NCBI GenBank assembly: GCA_031216445.1
Contig: CM062198.1
Location: forward strand, 3,162,001-3,226,000
From: Lateolabrax maculatus
Lineage: Eukaryota > Chordata > Actinopteri > Acropomatiformes > Lateolabracidae
DNA: 64,000 bases
Direction: 5' to 3'
Numbering within the stretch: position 1 is the first letter of the stretch; each line of letters starts with the position of its first letter. Below, piece after piece: positions 47,985 through 61,399 of this stretch. Below the pieces are notes generated by a model, which was not told where the DNA came from, searched no databases, and saw only the letters and a program-made list of their open reading frames with translations. The position numbers were made by a program, and so were the translations under genes.

Positions 47985-50940
47985 TTGACCAGTGATGACA
48001 TTTATAGCCGCATGTCATCATTCAACCGCTGGTTGTCGAGGTGGTGTCCAGCAAACGATGTGGGCCTCATAGATCATTGGCCGGCATTCTGGGGGAGACC
48101 TGGTCTGATGAGGAGAGACGGCATTCATCCTACTTTGGATGGTGCAGCTCTCATAGCCAGAAATTTGACCAAGTTTATTAGTGGACCCACACCGTGACAA
48201 TACAGAGTTCAGACCAGAAAGCAGAGCTGCAGTCCTACACGCTTCTGTGTTTTTCAAATTCTGTCTTATCAGACCATTATTTAATAACTTTTGAATTTAT
48301 ATTACTGGACTATAGGCCATTAGGCAAACATTCCTTCAGTAGATGCCTGTCTGATAGTGCTGTAGCTAAATTTAAAGAAGTGATTCCATCGGCATTTAAT
48401 TCAATGCCATGTCTCAATGTAACGGAGGACTCCTGTGCTAACTTTAGTCCCTCCCAAATTGATCATCTGGTTGATAGTGCTGCAGGCTCGCTGCGAACGA
48501 CTCTTGATTGTATTGCTCCTATCAAAAAGAAAATAATAAAACAAAAGAGGTTAGCCTCATGGTATAACTCCTTAACCCGCAAGTTAAAAGAAACATCGCG
48601 AAAATTAGAAAGGAAATGGCGTTCCACCAAACTGGAGGAAACTCATTTAGTTTGGCAAGATAGTCTTAGAATATACAGTAAGGCCCTCCGTAATGCCAGA
48701 GGAGCCTATTACTCCTCACTAATAGAGGAACATAAGAACAACCCTAGGTTTCTTTTCAGCACTGTAGCCAGGCTGACAGAGAGTCAGAGCTCTGTTGAGC
48801 CATGTATTCCCAGAGCTCTCAGTAGTAATAACTTCATGAGCTTCTTTGATGATAAAATTCTAACTATTAGAGAAAAAATTCATCATCTTGTGCTCTCAGC
48901 TAGTTCAGATATATCTTCAAGTACAGGAATTTCAGGAACCTCAGAAGCAGCTGTAGAACCAGATTTATATTTAGACTGTTTTTCTCCAATTGACCTTCAC
49001 CAACTAACTTCAATGATTTCTTCATCTAAACCAACAACCCTGCCTCTTAGACCCCATCCCAACTAGGCTGCTTAAAGAAGTTTTACCCTTAGTTAGCACT
49101 TCTTTACTCGACATGATCAATCTGTCTTTATTAACAGGCTATGTACCACAGTCCTTAAAGGTAGCTGTAATTAAACCTTTTCTTAAAAAATGATTGATCC
49201 AGGGGTTTTAGCAAACTATACACCTATATCTAACCTTCCCTTTCTCTCTCAAATCCTTGAGAAAGCAGTTGTCAATCACTTATGCGACTTTCTACACAAC
49301 AATAGTTTATTTGAGGGTTTTCAGTCAGGATTTAGATAGTATCATAGCATAGAGACAGCACTGATGAAAGTGACAATGACCTTCTCTTCTGAATGCATCA
49401 GACAGAGGATTTGTCTCTGTACTTCTGTTAGATCTTAGTGCCGCTTTAGATACCACTGACCATTGTATCCTATTACAGAGACTGGAGTATTTGATTGGCA
49501 TCAAAGACCCACATTAAGCTAGTTTAAGTCCTATTTATCAGATAGATTTCAGTTTGTACATGTAAATGATGAATCCTCCGTGCACACCAAAGTTAGCCAC
49601 AGAGTTTTCTGCTGTGAAACTCAGACAAAACTGAAGTTATTGTTCTTGGCCCTAAACACCTGCGAGACGCACTATAGATATAGTTACTCTAGATGGCATT
49701 GCCCTGGCCTCCAGCGCCACTGTAAGGAATCTAGGAGTAATCTTTGAACAGGACATGTCCTTTAATGCTCATATAAAACAGACTTCAAGGACTGCCTTCT
49801 TCCACTTACATAACATTATAAAAAAAAGACACAGAAAAACTAGTCCATGAATGTGTTACTTCTAGGTTGGATTATTGTAATTCCTTATTATCGGATTGCC
49901 CTGATAAGTTTCTAAAGACTCTCCGGCTGATCCAGAATGCAGCTGCATGTGTACTGACAGGAACTAGCAAAAGAGAACATATTTCTCCAATATTAGCTTC
50001 TCTGCACTGGCTCCATGTGAAATCTAGAATAGAATTTAAAATCCTCCTCCTCACTTACAAAGCTCTTATTGGTCAGTCACCATCATATCTTAAAGAGCTG
50101 ATAGTACCTGATCGTACGCTCACAGAATGCAGGGTTACTTGTGGTACCTAAAGTCTCTAAAAGTAGAATGGGAGCCAGAGCCTTTAGTTATCAAGCTCCT
50201 CTTCTGTGGAACCAGCTCCCAGTTTGGGTTCAGAAGGCAGACACCCTCTCTTCGTTTAAGAGTATGATAAAAACTCTTAAACGATTTAAAAAAGCAACTA
50301 AAAAAGCCCTAACTATAACCTTTGATAAAGGTTATAGTTAGGGCTGGCTCAGGTGAGCCCTGAACCATCCCTTAGTTATGCTGTTATAGGCTTAGACTGC
50401 CGGGGGATTTCCCATGATGCACTGAGCGTCTCTCTCCTCCTCTCCCTCTCCATCGTACGCATTCTTATCCCACTAATACATGTTACTAACTCCACCTCTT
50501 CCTGGTGTTTTTTGCCTCTCACTTTCTGCAGGTATTTCTGCCTCTGGAGCTGTAGATTCTGGATCTGTGACTGCAGGCCGTCTACTGCCCCCATGTTCCT
50601 GCTCCACACTCACTGCTGCAGTTGTTATTATTATTAGTCTGATTTGTTGTCTCTCCTCCTGCTCTGTCTCCCCTCTCCCCCTCTCTCCTCCCCTTTCAAC
50701 CCAACTGGGTCGATGCAGATGGCCGCCCACCCAGAGCCTGGTTCTGCTCGAGGTTTCTACCTGTTAAAAGGGAGTTTTTCCTCACCACTGTCGCCAAGTG
50801 CTGCTCATGGTGGGAACTGTTGGGTCTCTGTAAATAATATTTTAAAGAGTATGGTCTAGACCTACTCTATGTGAAAAGTGTCTTGAGATAACTTATATCT
50901 ATGATTTGCTGCTATACAAATACAGTTGACTTGACTTTGT
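47985..50940 (+). mobile_element. L2-like LINE, internally deleted (copy B)
   Basis: The longest LINE here. It begins with the end of an SGNH/esterase-like protein (LIDHWPAFWGRPGLMRRDGI then HPTLDG; the D-G-I-H-P is the esterase D-x-x-H box) at 47985-48197. It jumps to an endonuclease end (VLSDHYLITFEF), then a long linker frame (48194-49066, with SRKLERKWRSTKLEETHLVW and NNFMSFFDDKILTIREKI). A decayed reverse transcriptase start follows (49070-49600), then a jump to NSDKTEV-like sequence, the C-terminal part (49867-50341) and the L2 3' UTR and tail to 50940. The catalytic endonuclease core and the YADD region are deleted. It aligns well with copy A from 49600 on. Confidence 0.85.
50252..50345. 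repeat. two adjacent hairpins unique to LINE copy B
   Basis: Arms 50252-50263 / 50273-50284 (12 bp, perfect) and 50305-50323 / 50327-50345 (19 bp, perfect, 3-nt loop). Copy A at 20001-20045 has neither inverse arm and is about 45 bp shorter here. Confidence 0.9.
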
Positions 50941-52240
50941 AACTTGTTTTTGTACAGTCCTATTTAAATAAACTAAATTATTATTTTTATTATATATATT
51001 TTTTCATGTGTAAGATGCACAGGGGTCTCAGATATATACCATGCAGAGCAGATTTGGATCAACTCCAAGTCAAGTCTGAAGTCTTTGAGAGATGACTTGG
51101 CAATAGTACAAGGAATAATGGTTAAAATCAATCCTTTTTTAATAAAAAAAAATGCAACATCATGTTTTCCACATGATTTTCCATTGTTTGTCAGTGTCAT
51201 GTATTAATGTGAGTCTCTTCATCGCTCCACACAGATCTGATGTTTTCAGCTCTTCACTTTAAGTCACATGCTTCATGTGCGTCACCATTTACTCACTCAC
51301 ATCACTTAGTCTGTTTTCATTTGCTTTTCACCCTCACACCAACAGAAAACATTTTTCAAACATGTTTAGAGGTTGTTGTTTTTTTTTTGTTTTTTTGGCA
51401 TTTCACTCAGGTGTTTTTATGCCCAAAGTGAAAACGTACAGAAAACAGGTGGATATAAACACACCTATTGTTTCAAATAATTCTCTGGAAACAGTAAAAT
51501 AAAAGCATTTAATATAGTGGATCATTTGACTTTGGCACATGTTCTGAACACATCAGCACAACTCAGATAATCCATATGCAAACCATGATGAATATACTAT
51601 TCAGCCACTCCCTCACAGTTAGCCATATACTCCTTATCTCAGTAATCAGCACTGATGCAGCGTTATGCATGAGGGCCCACGCCTGAAAATAGAAAATCAA
51701 ACCTAATTAGCAACCCTTGTCAATATAACATAGTATTTGTTGGATGAAGTTAATTCCTTGAAGCTACACTAATCAATATTTTTATAATAACAATGAATCA
51801 AATAAAAGGGTTCTCTGAGCATATTCCAGCAGCTGAATCTCAGTGTCTCAGCTTGAGTACAGCAAACCTCCAAGAGAGAAAAAGGGGACTAGAGATGACG
51901 ACACTGATTCATCTGCAGCCTTTCACAGTGCAAACAGACCAACATTTCAACACTGCTGTGTCTTCATCAGAGTCCAAATGACAGAAGGCATAAATAAATA
52001 ATAAACATAGAACAGGTGTAAATTGTCATACTGTCACAGGATTTCATATCCATCGGACAATAAATCAAAGGGATGGAGTTGTGTGCTAAATGCCACAGCT
52101 CATGCACTAATACCCCATCAGAAACAAAAGAACAGTTATATAACAGATAATAGATATATCTTAACGATATAAAGATAAAGTACAAAAAGTACAAGTACAT
52201 GTACTGCATCCATCAAGTGTAATAAATTAGAGTAAACATG
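50941..52240. other. intergenic, no gene recognised
   Basis: AT-rich, no recognisable exon or repeat. Homopolymer T runs near 51380. Confidence 0.45.
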
Positions 52241-53450
52241 CCAAACCGTTCTTCATTTAAGCCAAAATAATTATAATAACTACTAACTTTATTTATATAC
52301 CGCCTTTCAAAACTGCCATTACAAAGTGTTTCACAAATAAGGACAAAAATTAAGAAAGCAGGAGAACAAATTAAATAACAAACACAGCTAAATGTAAAAT
52401 AAAATAACAGATAATTTCTAAAACAGACAGGCAGCCAGTGGAGAGGCAACTACAGTAGGGAAGATCTGGTAAAAGTCTGGCAGCTGTAGTTATGTAGTCA
52501 TGTTTTGGCCAAGGCATCTAAACATGGCATTACAATAATCCAAATGAAAAATGATAAAAGGATGAATAACTCTTTGAAGATCTTTAAAAGTAATAAAAAA
52601 ATTCTAATTCTCGCTAAATTTCTCAAATGGAAAAAAACCTGACTGAGCTAGCCTTTTAACACATTACTCGAGATTGAGGTTTTGATCTGAAATGACTCCA
52701 AGGTTCTTGACAATGGGTAAAACATGTTGAGGTACAGTGCCAAGAGCAGGCAGCACTTGTCCACAAGTGTGGTGTGGTGTTAGGGCCTGTGATAAGAATA
52801 AAGATAAGATAAGAAATTCTGCAACAAAACCATCAGAAATGTCATCAACACGGATGCTGAAGTCACCAGCAATCAAAACTTTTTCACGATAAAGACAAGT
52901 GAGAATAAAAACTGCCAGTTCAGTCTAAAACAGTGGATTGGATTTTGGATAAATAACACAAAGGACAGGATCTATGCAATATGTTTTTAGGACAAGGACC
53001 TCAAAGCTGGAGCGATCGTTCGAAGGCCACATTTAAAAGATTTTCTAGCACATCTAGCACCACCCCAAGCATGAGCCCTGGGTGAGCTGATAAAATTATA
53101 CTCAAGGGGGCATAATTCTAAAAACAAGCCGTGTTCACCTGGTTTGGCCAAGGTCTCAGTAAGAAACATAAAATAAAGGTTTTCAGATAACCTATACAAC
53201 ATAACATCACTTCAAATAAATGTATTTTTTGAAAGTGATTGTACATTTAAAAGAACTAACTTGACACCAGTAGTAGTAGAAGTAGGCTCCTTCCATCTCC
53301 GTATTCTTATCAACAAGACAGGCGCAGCTGGCACAGCCTGTTTGGGAGGGGAGTTGAGCCATAGATTATAGATAGGGTGACTTGGGAACAGAAATAAAAA
53401 GGAGGCCATTACAAGGGCTAAAAGGCAGGGCTCAGGCACTTCCACTCAGT
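52241..53450 (-). mobile_element. LINE, minus strand, internally deleted
   Basis: On the minus strand, from 53450: VKLVLLNVQSLSKNTF (start of a LINE endonuclease), FLTETLAKPGEHGLFLELCP and YNFISSPRA, then VLIAGDFSIRVDDISDGFVA (G-D-F-x-I). It then jumps directly to PIVKNLGVISDQNLNLE (the post-YADD segment) and LHWLPVCFRNYLLFYFTF at the C-terminus. The endonuclease end and reverse transcriptase core are missing. The 3' end carries 'taccgcctttcaaaactgcc' on the plus strand. Confidence 0.8.
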
Positions 53451-54824
53451 GCCCAAAGCCCACAGCACTGACATGGTTTTAGCAGAGGAAACCCAAGAAA
53501 GGACATCAAGCAACAAAATTACCAACAGGGATTCGTTTGGTAGTGTCTTGACACCTTGTATCTGCAGTCACTGTTGGCTAGCTAGCAAGGTTCCACTTTA
53601 TTAACCATCCAGTCAGCTTTTCTGCAGAGCAATGAGTTGATGATGTTTCCACCTCGAGGAGATCCATGGTCAGCCTGTGCATAATGTCCAGAAACAGCAT
53701 AATCAATTTCTTGTGTGCATCTTGCAGTCTTGTGTTCTGATATGCCAATCTTATTAATATATATGATTACTATCACAATTATTATTATTATTAGTAGTAG
53801 TACTAATACCACATAATACTAATATAAAAGCTAGTGTTATAAACAAGTAGTAAATAGTTAGTTGAAGTCCTACTTCCTTCAGGGGAGCTGCAACAAACAG
53901 CTGCTGAGCAGGACCCTGTACAGTAATATTGTTCATTTATGGTGAATGAAGATTTGTCAGACCAAAGATAGAGAACATGAAGAACCCTGAAGTTCAGTTG
54001 TACTCATTCATAATTCAAACATGAGTTCATCTGAGGCAAACACTGAGAGGTGTGCGTTGACAGTGCACCTCTGTTGAGTTGTGTGTTTGTGACACTCTTC
54101 TGTTCTGCAGTGATGTGCTGCTGCAGCTGAGGGATGATGATGTTACTTCAGGAGGAAATAAGTCATAGATGGTCCACAGCTTCCTTTATTCTGCTAAAAA
54201 CAAAACAAAAAAAAAAAACCTCCACAGTGTTAAAGTGACAGAGTGTGTGTGTGTGTGGAGATTACACAGCGGGTTGGCAGGAGCATTTTCCAGTTGGATG
54301 GCTGTGAACAGGGCACCTTGTAGCCTCGGGCGGCCGTATGGATCTGAGGAGCAGGTGAGAGACTCCCACATCTGCCCTAAAAGCTTTCTGAAATAGATTT
54401 TCCCCCATTAAGGTGACACCTTCACCCAGTCTGAAGTGGAGCTGTGGGTGAGTCAATGTGTCTCTCTGTTTTTCTGTTCCTGCATGCTGTGTTCCGTACA
54501 ATTATTTTCAGATGAACACTGCCAAGTCATGAGACATTTTCATTATGAATACGTTTTTTGGGCACCTGGAGGCAGCAGAAACAAGCTGTAAACAGAACAC
54601 TGATGAAAAGGTTGATATGTGGAGAACTTGTTAGCGTACAGTTAGCAGGTGTTTGCCCATCTGGTGAAATTAAGTCCAATATTCACTCTCTTTTAACTCT
54701 GTTTTTGTCAATATCTGTCTCTTTGGCTCAACTATGTTCACGAGTTAGTCTCTGACTATGTCTGTCTACTGTTTGCTACTCAGATAGTGTAAAGTGTGTT
54801 TTAAAGCTTTTTCTCTGAAATCAG
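53451..54824. other. intergenic, no gene recognised
   Basis: A short TTA/TAG-rich microsatellite at 53779-53806 and a small GT tract at 54245-54258. Open frames lack known domains. Confidence 0.45.
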
Positions 54825-54970
54825 CCAACAGTTCCCACCATGAGCAGCACTTGGTGACAGTGGCGAGGAAAAACTCCCTTTTAACAGGTAGAAACCTCGA
54901 GCAGAACCAGGCTCTGGGTGGGCGGCCATCTGCATCGACCCAGTTGGGTTGAAAGGGGAGGAGAGAGGGG
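54825..54970 (-). repeat. L2-like LINE 3' UTR fragment
   Basis: The reverse complement of the 3' UTR shared by LINE copies A and B: 'gcagcacttggtgacagtgg' through 'cgacccagttgggttgaaag'. It shares the CCCAACTGGGTCGATGC segment with copy B rather than copy A, so it belongs to copy B's subfamily. Confidence 0.85.
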
Positions 54971-56710
54971 CAAGTGTGAAGGGCATTAAGCAACACTGCT
55001 GGAACACAATTATACAGCTGCTGCCGTGGTCTAACATGCAGGGATAAACAATTTAAAACACAAGGAATCAGAAACACAGAAGAAGGATTTCATCAATCTT
55101 GTTGACACACTACTTGATACTCGCACGCAGGTCATTATTTCAGGACTTCCTCCCTGGGTTTTGGTGACGTCAAATTCAGTTGTGTGAGACAACTTCACAT
55201 CTGGCTTAAAGGTTACTGTAGATCTATGGATATCCTCTTTGTACACATCTTTGTGACCTGCCTAAACTGGAGTGAACTTTTCAGGCACAACCTTCTTCAT
55301 CCAAACATTGCCTATTATCCATTAGGGGGTTTCAAAATAAAGGCTTATCTTAAAGATGATGATATGGAACATGTTTTCATTTTGCATCTATAATATTGGA
55401 TCATTAATCATTAAATAGATACATTGATCCAGATCGATGGATCATTACACCCCTATTACACTGACTCTTCGTTCCACCAAAAGCATCATCTCACAGATTG
55501 TGATTTCAAACCTTATTGATATCAAAAGCTCATTAACACTTCCCATTAGTGAGGTAGTGAATCATAAAAGTAGTTACAACACCACACATAAAGCCTAATT
55601 AAACCTAAGAGACCTTCCAGATGTCTTATAGACATACAGCCTCTAGATTTCAGCCCACCACTCTGACCTCTCCTTCTACTTGATGGCCTTGTATTAGCTA
55701 AATACATTCATTATAACAGATATGATTGCTAGGGCTGGAACGATACACTTTCTCTTGAGTTAATTCTTTCACAATACTTGGGTGTCGATTTATTGCAATT
55801 TTTGTTTAGTTTAATAACCCTAGACCATGAGAAAAAGTTTAATTAAACTTCTAGAGACTTTATATCATCACATGTTAGTTATACTTTCTGACTTTTTACT
55901 ACAGCAGCATCACTGCATAGAAAAGTGGAAAATGTAATGAATAATTACAAAATAATTAATAAATAGAATGAATAAAAAATACATACTTTTTGAAGTAAAC
56001 TTAAACTGCTACATTTAACTGTCCCTGCTCATCAAGCTAGTGTCATAAAGTAAAATAAGATGCTGACTACCCAGAATAACACATTGGATTACGTCCTACT
56101 AACTGAAACTTGGTTTGATCAAACTGGGTGTAAGGAGCTTATTGAGGCTTCACACCCAAACCACATCTTAATGCATTGTCCTAGGTCCACTGAGAAGTTT
56201 TATATAATGATTTTTTAAAATGTAAACCTCTGTCTTTTGGTCACTTTTCCTGCAACTCTCATTCTCATGGTATACCACCCTCCTAATCGGAGGCATGTTT
56301 TTTTTTTAAAAGAACTGGGTGAGCTGCCATGTAAAATCACAAATGATAGCATAGTTATCACAGGTGAGTCTTTTGTCTTTTGATTTTAAACATGTAACTA
56401 GTAAAAAGCTGTCAGATAAATGCAGTAGAGCAGCAACTACAATTTGTTCTCAGAAATAGAAGGAACTGAATTTCCCCTAAAAGTGTGAGTACCCTAAAAT
56501 TTTAATTAATAGCCTCTGCTTTTATTTCGGAGCAGCCTTTAATTGTAGCGCAAAGAATCTGTTGGACATTTGAGCAAAAGTGGCAAATTAATAATCTGCA
56601 GGTTGATATTGTAATTTATAAAAATTAAATCTACTCTTGAGCTGCAATCTATAAAAACTGTAACAAGCTGAACTCAAACCCTTCCTGTTTTCTCAGGCCT
56701 ATGAACAGTG

Positions 56711-56745
<35 letters not shown>

Positions 56746-59700
56746 TATGTGCAGATAACTAGCATAAGTCAACCTGTAGATATTTAGGATGTGAAAGAAA
56801 GTCATGAAGGACAGTGATTGCATACTCAGAGCCACAGTGCCTCTGTCATGTGTGCTCGTTTCCAGGCTTCAGTGTGAGAAGGGGAGGATCTCTGCATTGT
56901 GCTGATCATGACTGACTGGATTAATAAGACTACTTAAGCCTCACACATCAGCAGCTGCTTGTGTCAAGCATGAAAAGGGTCTTACTGCAGAGAGAGGCAG
57001 AGAGAAGAGAAACTTCTATTAGGCTTTATTGTGCTATCATGAAATATCTGTTCCCACCTCAAAGCCATGCAGGCTCCTCTAACTAAGCTCTCATTTTCAT
57101 CTCAATGTGCAGCTACTGTGCACACAGTGGGAGGCAGGAGGACTCACTCCATCAAAACTCCAGCTGTCGCCTTGAAAAGGACGACATCCATTTTCTATTT
57201 CAATTTGATGTTTCTAATCTGGGCTCTTTCACATAACAGAGATGCACAGCTGAATGAGCTGTATGCCTCCAGAGTGAAGAAGGCTCGTATGTATGTACAC
57301 ACACACTCAAACAAAGATGTGGACATGATTCTGCTGTTGGACTCACACACGTAATGGGGAGTGAGAACAGAGAGAATGCCTCCCTCAGCCTCTCTATTTG
57401 AAACATTTGAATAACTCCTGTGTGCTAACTGATGTTAATTAACTGTGTACAGCTGCTTGTTTACTGACACTGTTAGTCAGTGATCCCTTTACACCACAGG
57501 ATGCTTGATGATAGCAAAAATGAAAGAAGTTGCACACTGTAGCCACAATGCAAAAAATGTATTTTAGTAATTTACAACATTTTGGCATGACAGTCTGCTA
57601 CAGCCTATTGAGGGGATCCCAGGAAATCAGATTAAGTGGGTTATTTCTTGCAACACAAAAAGGTGTTATTTGTATTATATCATGTCTATGTAGCAAATAC
57701 TATGTGGGCAAAGCCAAGCATGCCCTAAAGGTGCCTACAGGTCTGGAGTGGGAGTAAATTGCAGCCCAGGAGTTTCATGCCTCAGACCAGCCCACTTTGG
57801 TTCACAACCTATACTGGAGATATACTGCATAATTATAGCTTTACCATGTAACTCTGCTATAATGATCTATTATCTACAACCTCAACATTTTAATTTCCAA
57901 TTCAGTGCAAATAAGTGTAGCTTCAAAACTTTTTTCAAAAATCATTTTACTGTGTGCATTTATGCTTAAGTTACACACTTATACACTGCACATTCAATTA
58001 CTTATTAAGCAACTCAAAATAACAAAACACATGTATTTTAAACAACACTTTACAGCCTTTGAATTTCTTTACCGTTATACACAGAGCCAAGTATTACAAT
58101 ACTCGAATACTTGGGGAAACTTTACACACTAGAATGTGCGAAGCATGTGTACAGTGTATAAATGTTGATACATAACCACGCCGTATTAAAAAGTGCATAA
58201 CACTAAACTCCACAGCATATTCTGCTTATTTACATGTATCATAGAGGTTTAGTAAGGTGAGTGAGATCCTGCTATTAAGGTATATAGGTTCCCGGGCTCA
58301 CCGCAACCGAACATGATGGCCTAAGTGATCTATTTAGAAAATTATTTTGTTTAACGACCCTGTCACCGGCCCTGCAGCCCAGCAACCTCAGAAGAATCTT
58401 CCTGTTTTTCCCGATTATCCACTCTGTGCCTGGGTGCGTATAGTGGAACACTGCGTCTTATATACCAATACTACCCATCATGTTGCAGCACACTCAATTG
58501 AGACTAGTCATACGATTTTTGCTCTCCAGTAGGTGGGCATTGAGAAAGTGCCAAGTGCAATTTTGATACATTATTGTTGAAGAGATACCCTTTTTTGGAT
58601 TTTCATTAAATACCCTTGTCCTTAATGGCCTGAATGTTTTGATTTGAAATCCTTACTTTGACTTTGTATAGTTTTTATCATTGACAGTGCATAGAGACCT
58701 CGGTGTCTTCCCTCTACCTCTATCCTTAATCTTTTTTAAATTCTTGTTTGTTCCATAACACAGTGTTTTTTTTCGCTATAGTAAGCTGTATATTCTATAA
58801 AAAAAATGTTTCCAAATATTTTTTTAACATGTTTCTAATATTTGTTCGAAGTCTACCTGTTGAAATATTATGTCTATCCCTTGAGGTCTCCTCTTTAGGA
58901 ACCCAGCCAGAGCCAGGGGTGTTCATAAAGAAGTAGCTGCTATGTCTCCTGTAATATTATGTTGTCTTGATAGGAACGTACTCTAGACTCATGGCTTTTT
59001 AAAAAATCTATATGGAGTTCCTTTTGATATAGTAGTGTGCAGTGTATTCTTCTATTAAAGTTGTTGAACTGTTCACCAACAGAACTTAATATAAAATGTG
59101 GTTAGTGCCTGTGGTTTTAGGTCAGATAAAACCAAATTTATCAGGACATTCATCCATTCTTTGTTGACATTAAAGGGGCAGGCTACTTCACTGACTTAGT
59201 ACTGTAGATCCATGAAGTTGTGTTACTTCTGAGAAACAGATTTAAAAAGAACAGCAGAGGCCAACATGTCCTGACTTTAAATCCCTTGTATGGGTTGAGC
59301 TTAAAAAAATAAATAAATAAATCTTGCTTGTGGGTTACTTTTCACCACCTGTTCCTGTTTTCATGTGAGATACATGTGAACAGTAATGCCCATCATTCAT
59401 GAGTCAATTTACCCAAGTACTGTAATTGACTTTTCCCCTTTTCCCCCTCTAGCGTTTCGAAATGGTATCATTGTTTGTGCCGATGTTGCAAAGACAGCCA
59501 GATCACTTTTATTCAACCATCTTCTTTCAGCCACTGCAAGAAAGTGTGTGCTTTGCCTATGAGTATCTTTAATACTTAGTACTTAGTACATTTAGCTATA
59601 ATTAGCAGTAATGGAGTATCTGTAAAGTGTAAGTAAAGGACCTGAGTTCTTCTTCTGGTTTATACTGACAAAACAGTTTGCATGCAGGTTGATGTCAAAC

Positions 59701-60774
59701 AGAGCAAGAGCTGCAGGAGTTGAATCAGACGGGACCGCTGGATAAACAGTCTTGAGCTGTGTATTAAACATTCACACTGTATGCAAAAGGAGTTCAGGAA
59801 CAGACTGGATTATACAGTCAGTCTCCTCCAGGGGCCACCTGACTTGGTGTGGGTCCACAGTCCCAATGTTAAAGCCTCTCTTTTAGGGGTTTCTTTACAC
59901 AGAAAACTACGTGCCCATAATATTCAAATAGCATCCCAGTTAATTCCAAAAAGTTTCCAGGATGGAGATCTGTAATTACAGGAAAAATACAGATGGTGTT
60001 CAATTAATACACTTCCAATTAGTTAACTCCAGATTAATTGCAAGGGTAACTAAGGAGCCAGAGCACAACAGATCAGCTAATGATGCAAATTGTCAAATAT
60101 ATGCACACTGTTCAACATATTGTATTTAAGGAATAAAGTTACCAAAAATAAATTAATTACAAGTTAATTAACATTTGGGTTTACATAATGGTTTAAAACA
60201 TTGATCCTGTTGTCCATGTAATTAGTGAGATTATGTAGATCTTTCCAGGAATCTGCCTGTTAGGAAATTACAGACCCACAAAATGCAGCGTTAGTGGTTT
60301 TTGCATTGATGTCATATGACCATACAGTTAGAGAGTCCAGTCCATGTGAGAGCACTACAGAGGAGGACTGGGTGCGTTTCCAACATGAGGGAGCCACTGG
60401 GCCAGTACACCTTCAACGCAACTATAGCCAACCACCCAGAACACGCACTGGACCACGCACTGGACCTGTGAGAGACCCTCCTGCTGTCCGTACCGGCTCA
60501 TTCACTGCAATCATACCTGCATCCACAAAAACATCCATATACATGTGGACAAGGCCCCAGGCTTCTACATTTTCATTTGTTTTAATGTTTTAAGACTGGA
60601 GCCCCACAGGCTGTCTTAACAAACCCTTTAATGGGACCATGTCAACAAAACGGTCACTCATTTCATTTGTAATAGTCAGACTGAGACTGCATCGTTTCCA
60701 CAGCTACAAACGTGAATTATTAACCGTGACAAATATTGGAAAAACGACTGTATGTCTAAAATACTTACAATGTC
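54971..60774. other. intergenic, no gene recognised
   Basis: Nearly 6 kb of AT-rich sequence. It contains the TG microsatellite at 56715-56743 and a small AAAT-type tract near 59306-59321. Scattered open frames (57067-57354, 60294-60593 and others) show no domain I recognise. Confidence 0.45.
56715..56743 (+). repeat. (GT)n microsatellite
   Basis: About 14 GT units. Confidence 0.95.
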
Positions 60775-60897
60775 AATGCAAACTCAACAACAAATACATA
60801 CTGTATTTGTTGAGTTTGCATTTTAGGGGTTTCTCTTAAATATTGCTTACTTTTATGACAAATACATACTTGTCATAAAAGTAAGCAATATTTAAGA
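60775..60897. repeat. twin adjacent hairpins
   Basis: The first spans 60775-60822: its arms ('aatgcaaactcaaca' and inverse) match apart from a 3-nt insertion. The second has perfect 28-bp arms, 60834-60861 and 60870-60897, with an 8-nt loop. Both centres contain 'acaaatacatact'. Confidence 0.95.
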
Positions 60898-61006
60898 ACA
60901 AGACATTAAATACATTTCTGAAACTTAATTTAACCATATGTGTACACTTTATTTTTACCCAGCTTTGTCAATGCAATGTCAAGAACAAATGTATATTGGA
61001 CAACCT

Positions 61007-61399
61007 TAGCCTGGCATTGTCAGACTAATTTGCAAATGTGTATTAGTCTGCAACCTCTCCACCCTGCGTTATTGCCGGGCGGAGACAACCAATCAGAGCA
61101 ATGAAACGCCGTCCTGTCGAACAGTACATCCTGTACAGTGCAGTTGTTTGTTCTTTTAGAGTAAATTTACCGTGCAGTCCATTTAATACTGCCGCTGTAG
61201 CCGGCCGCTGAACGTTACGTATCGGTAGCGCTATCTTGGATATTTACAAAGATGCTACAATGGCGCATGTCTTGGTCAGTCATCGTATTAAACCTGCCTC
61301 GTGCTAGATAAACACTTGTGATTGGTTAGCCTGATCTGCCAGACGTATCTGCCAGAGGAAATGAGACTTGAGCTCGCGATTCGTCTGGTCACCTGGCTA
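61007..61399. mobile_element. short inverted-repeat DNA element (MITE-like), 393 bp
   Basis: The 9-mer GGACAACCT occurs at 60998-61006 and again at 61400-61408, flanking an element that starts TAGCCTGGCATTGTCAGAC and whose other end, inverted, starts TAGCCAGGTGACCAGAC. This is an imperfect terminal inverted repeat. The interior is GC-richer than its flanks and has no open frame. A 9-bp duplication fits Mutator-like elements; hAT (8 bp) is less likely. Confidence 0.75.
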
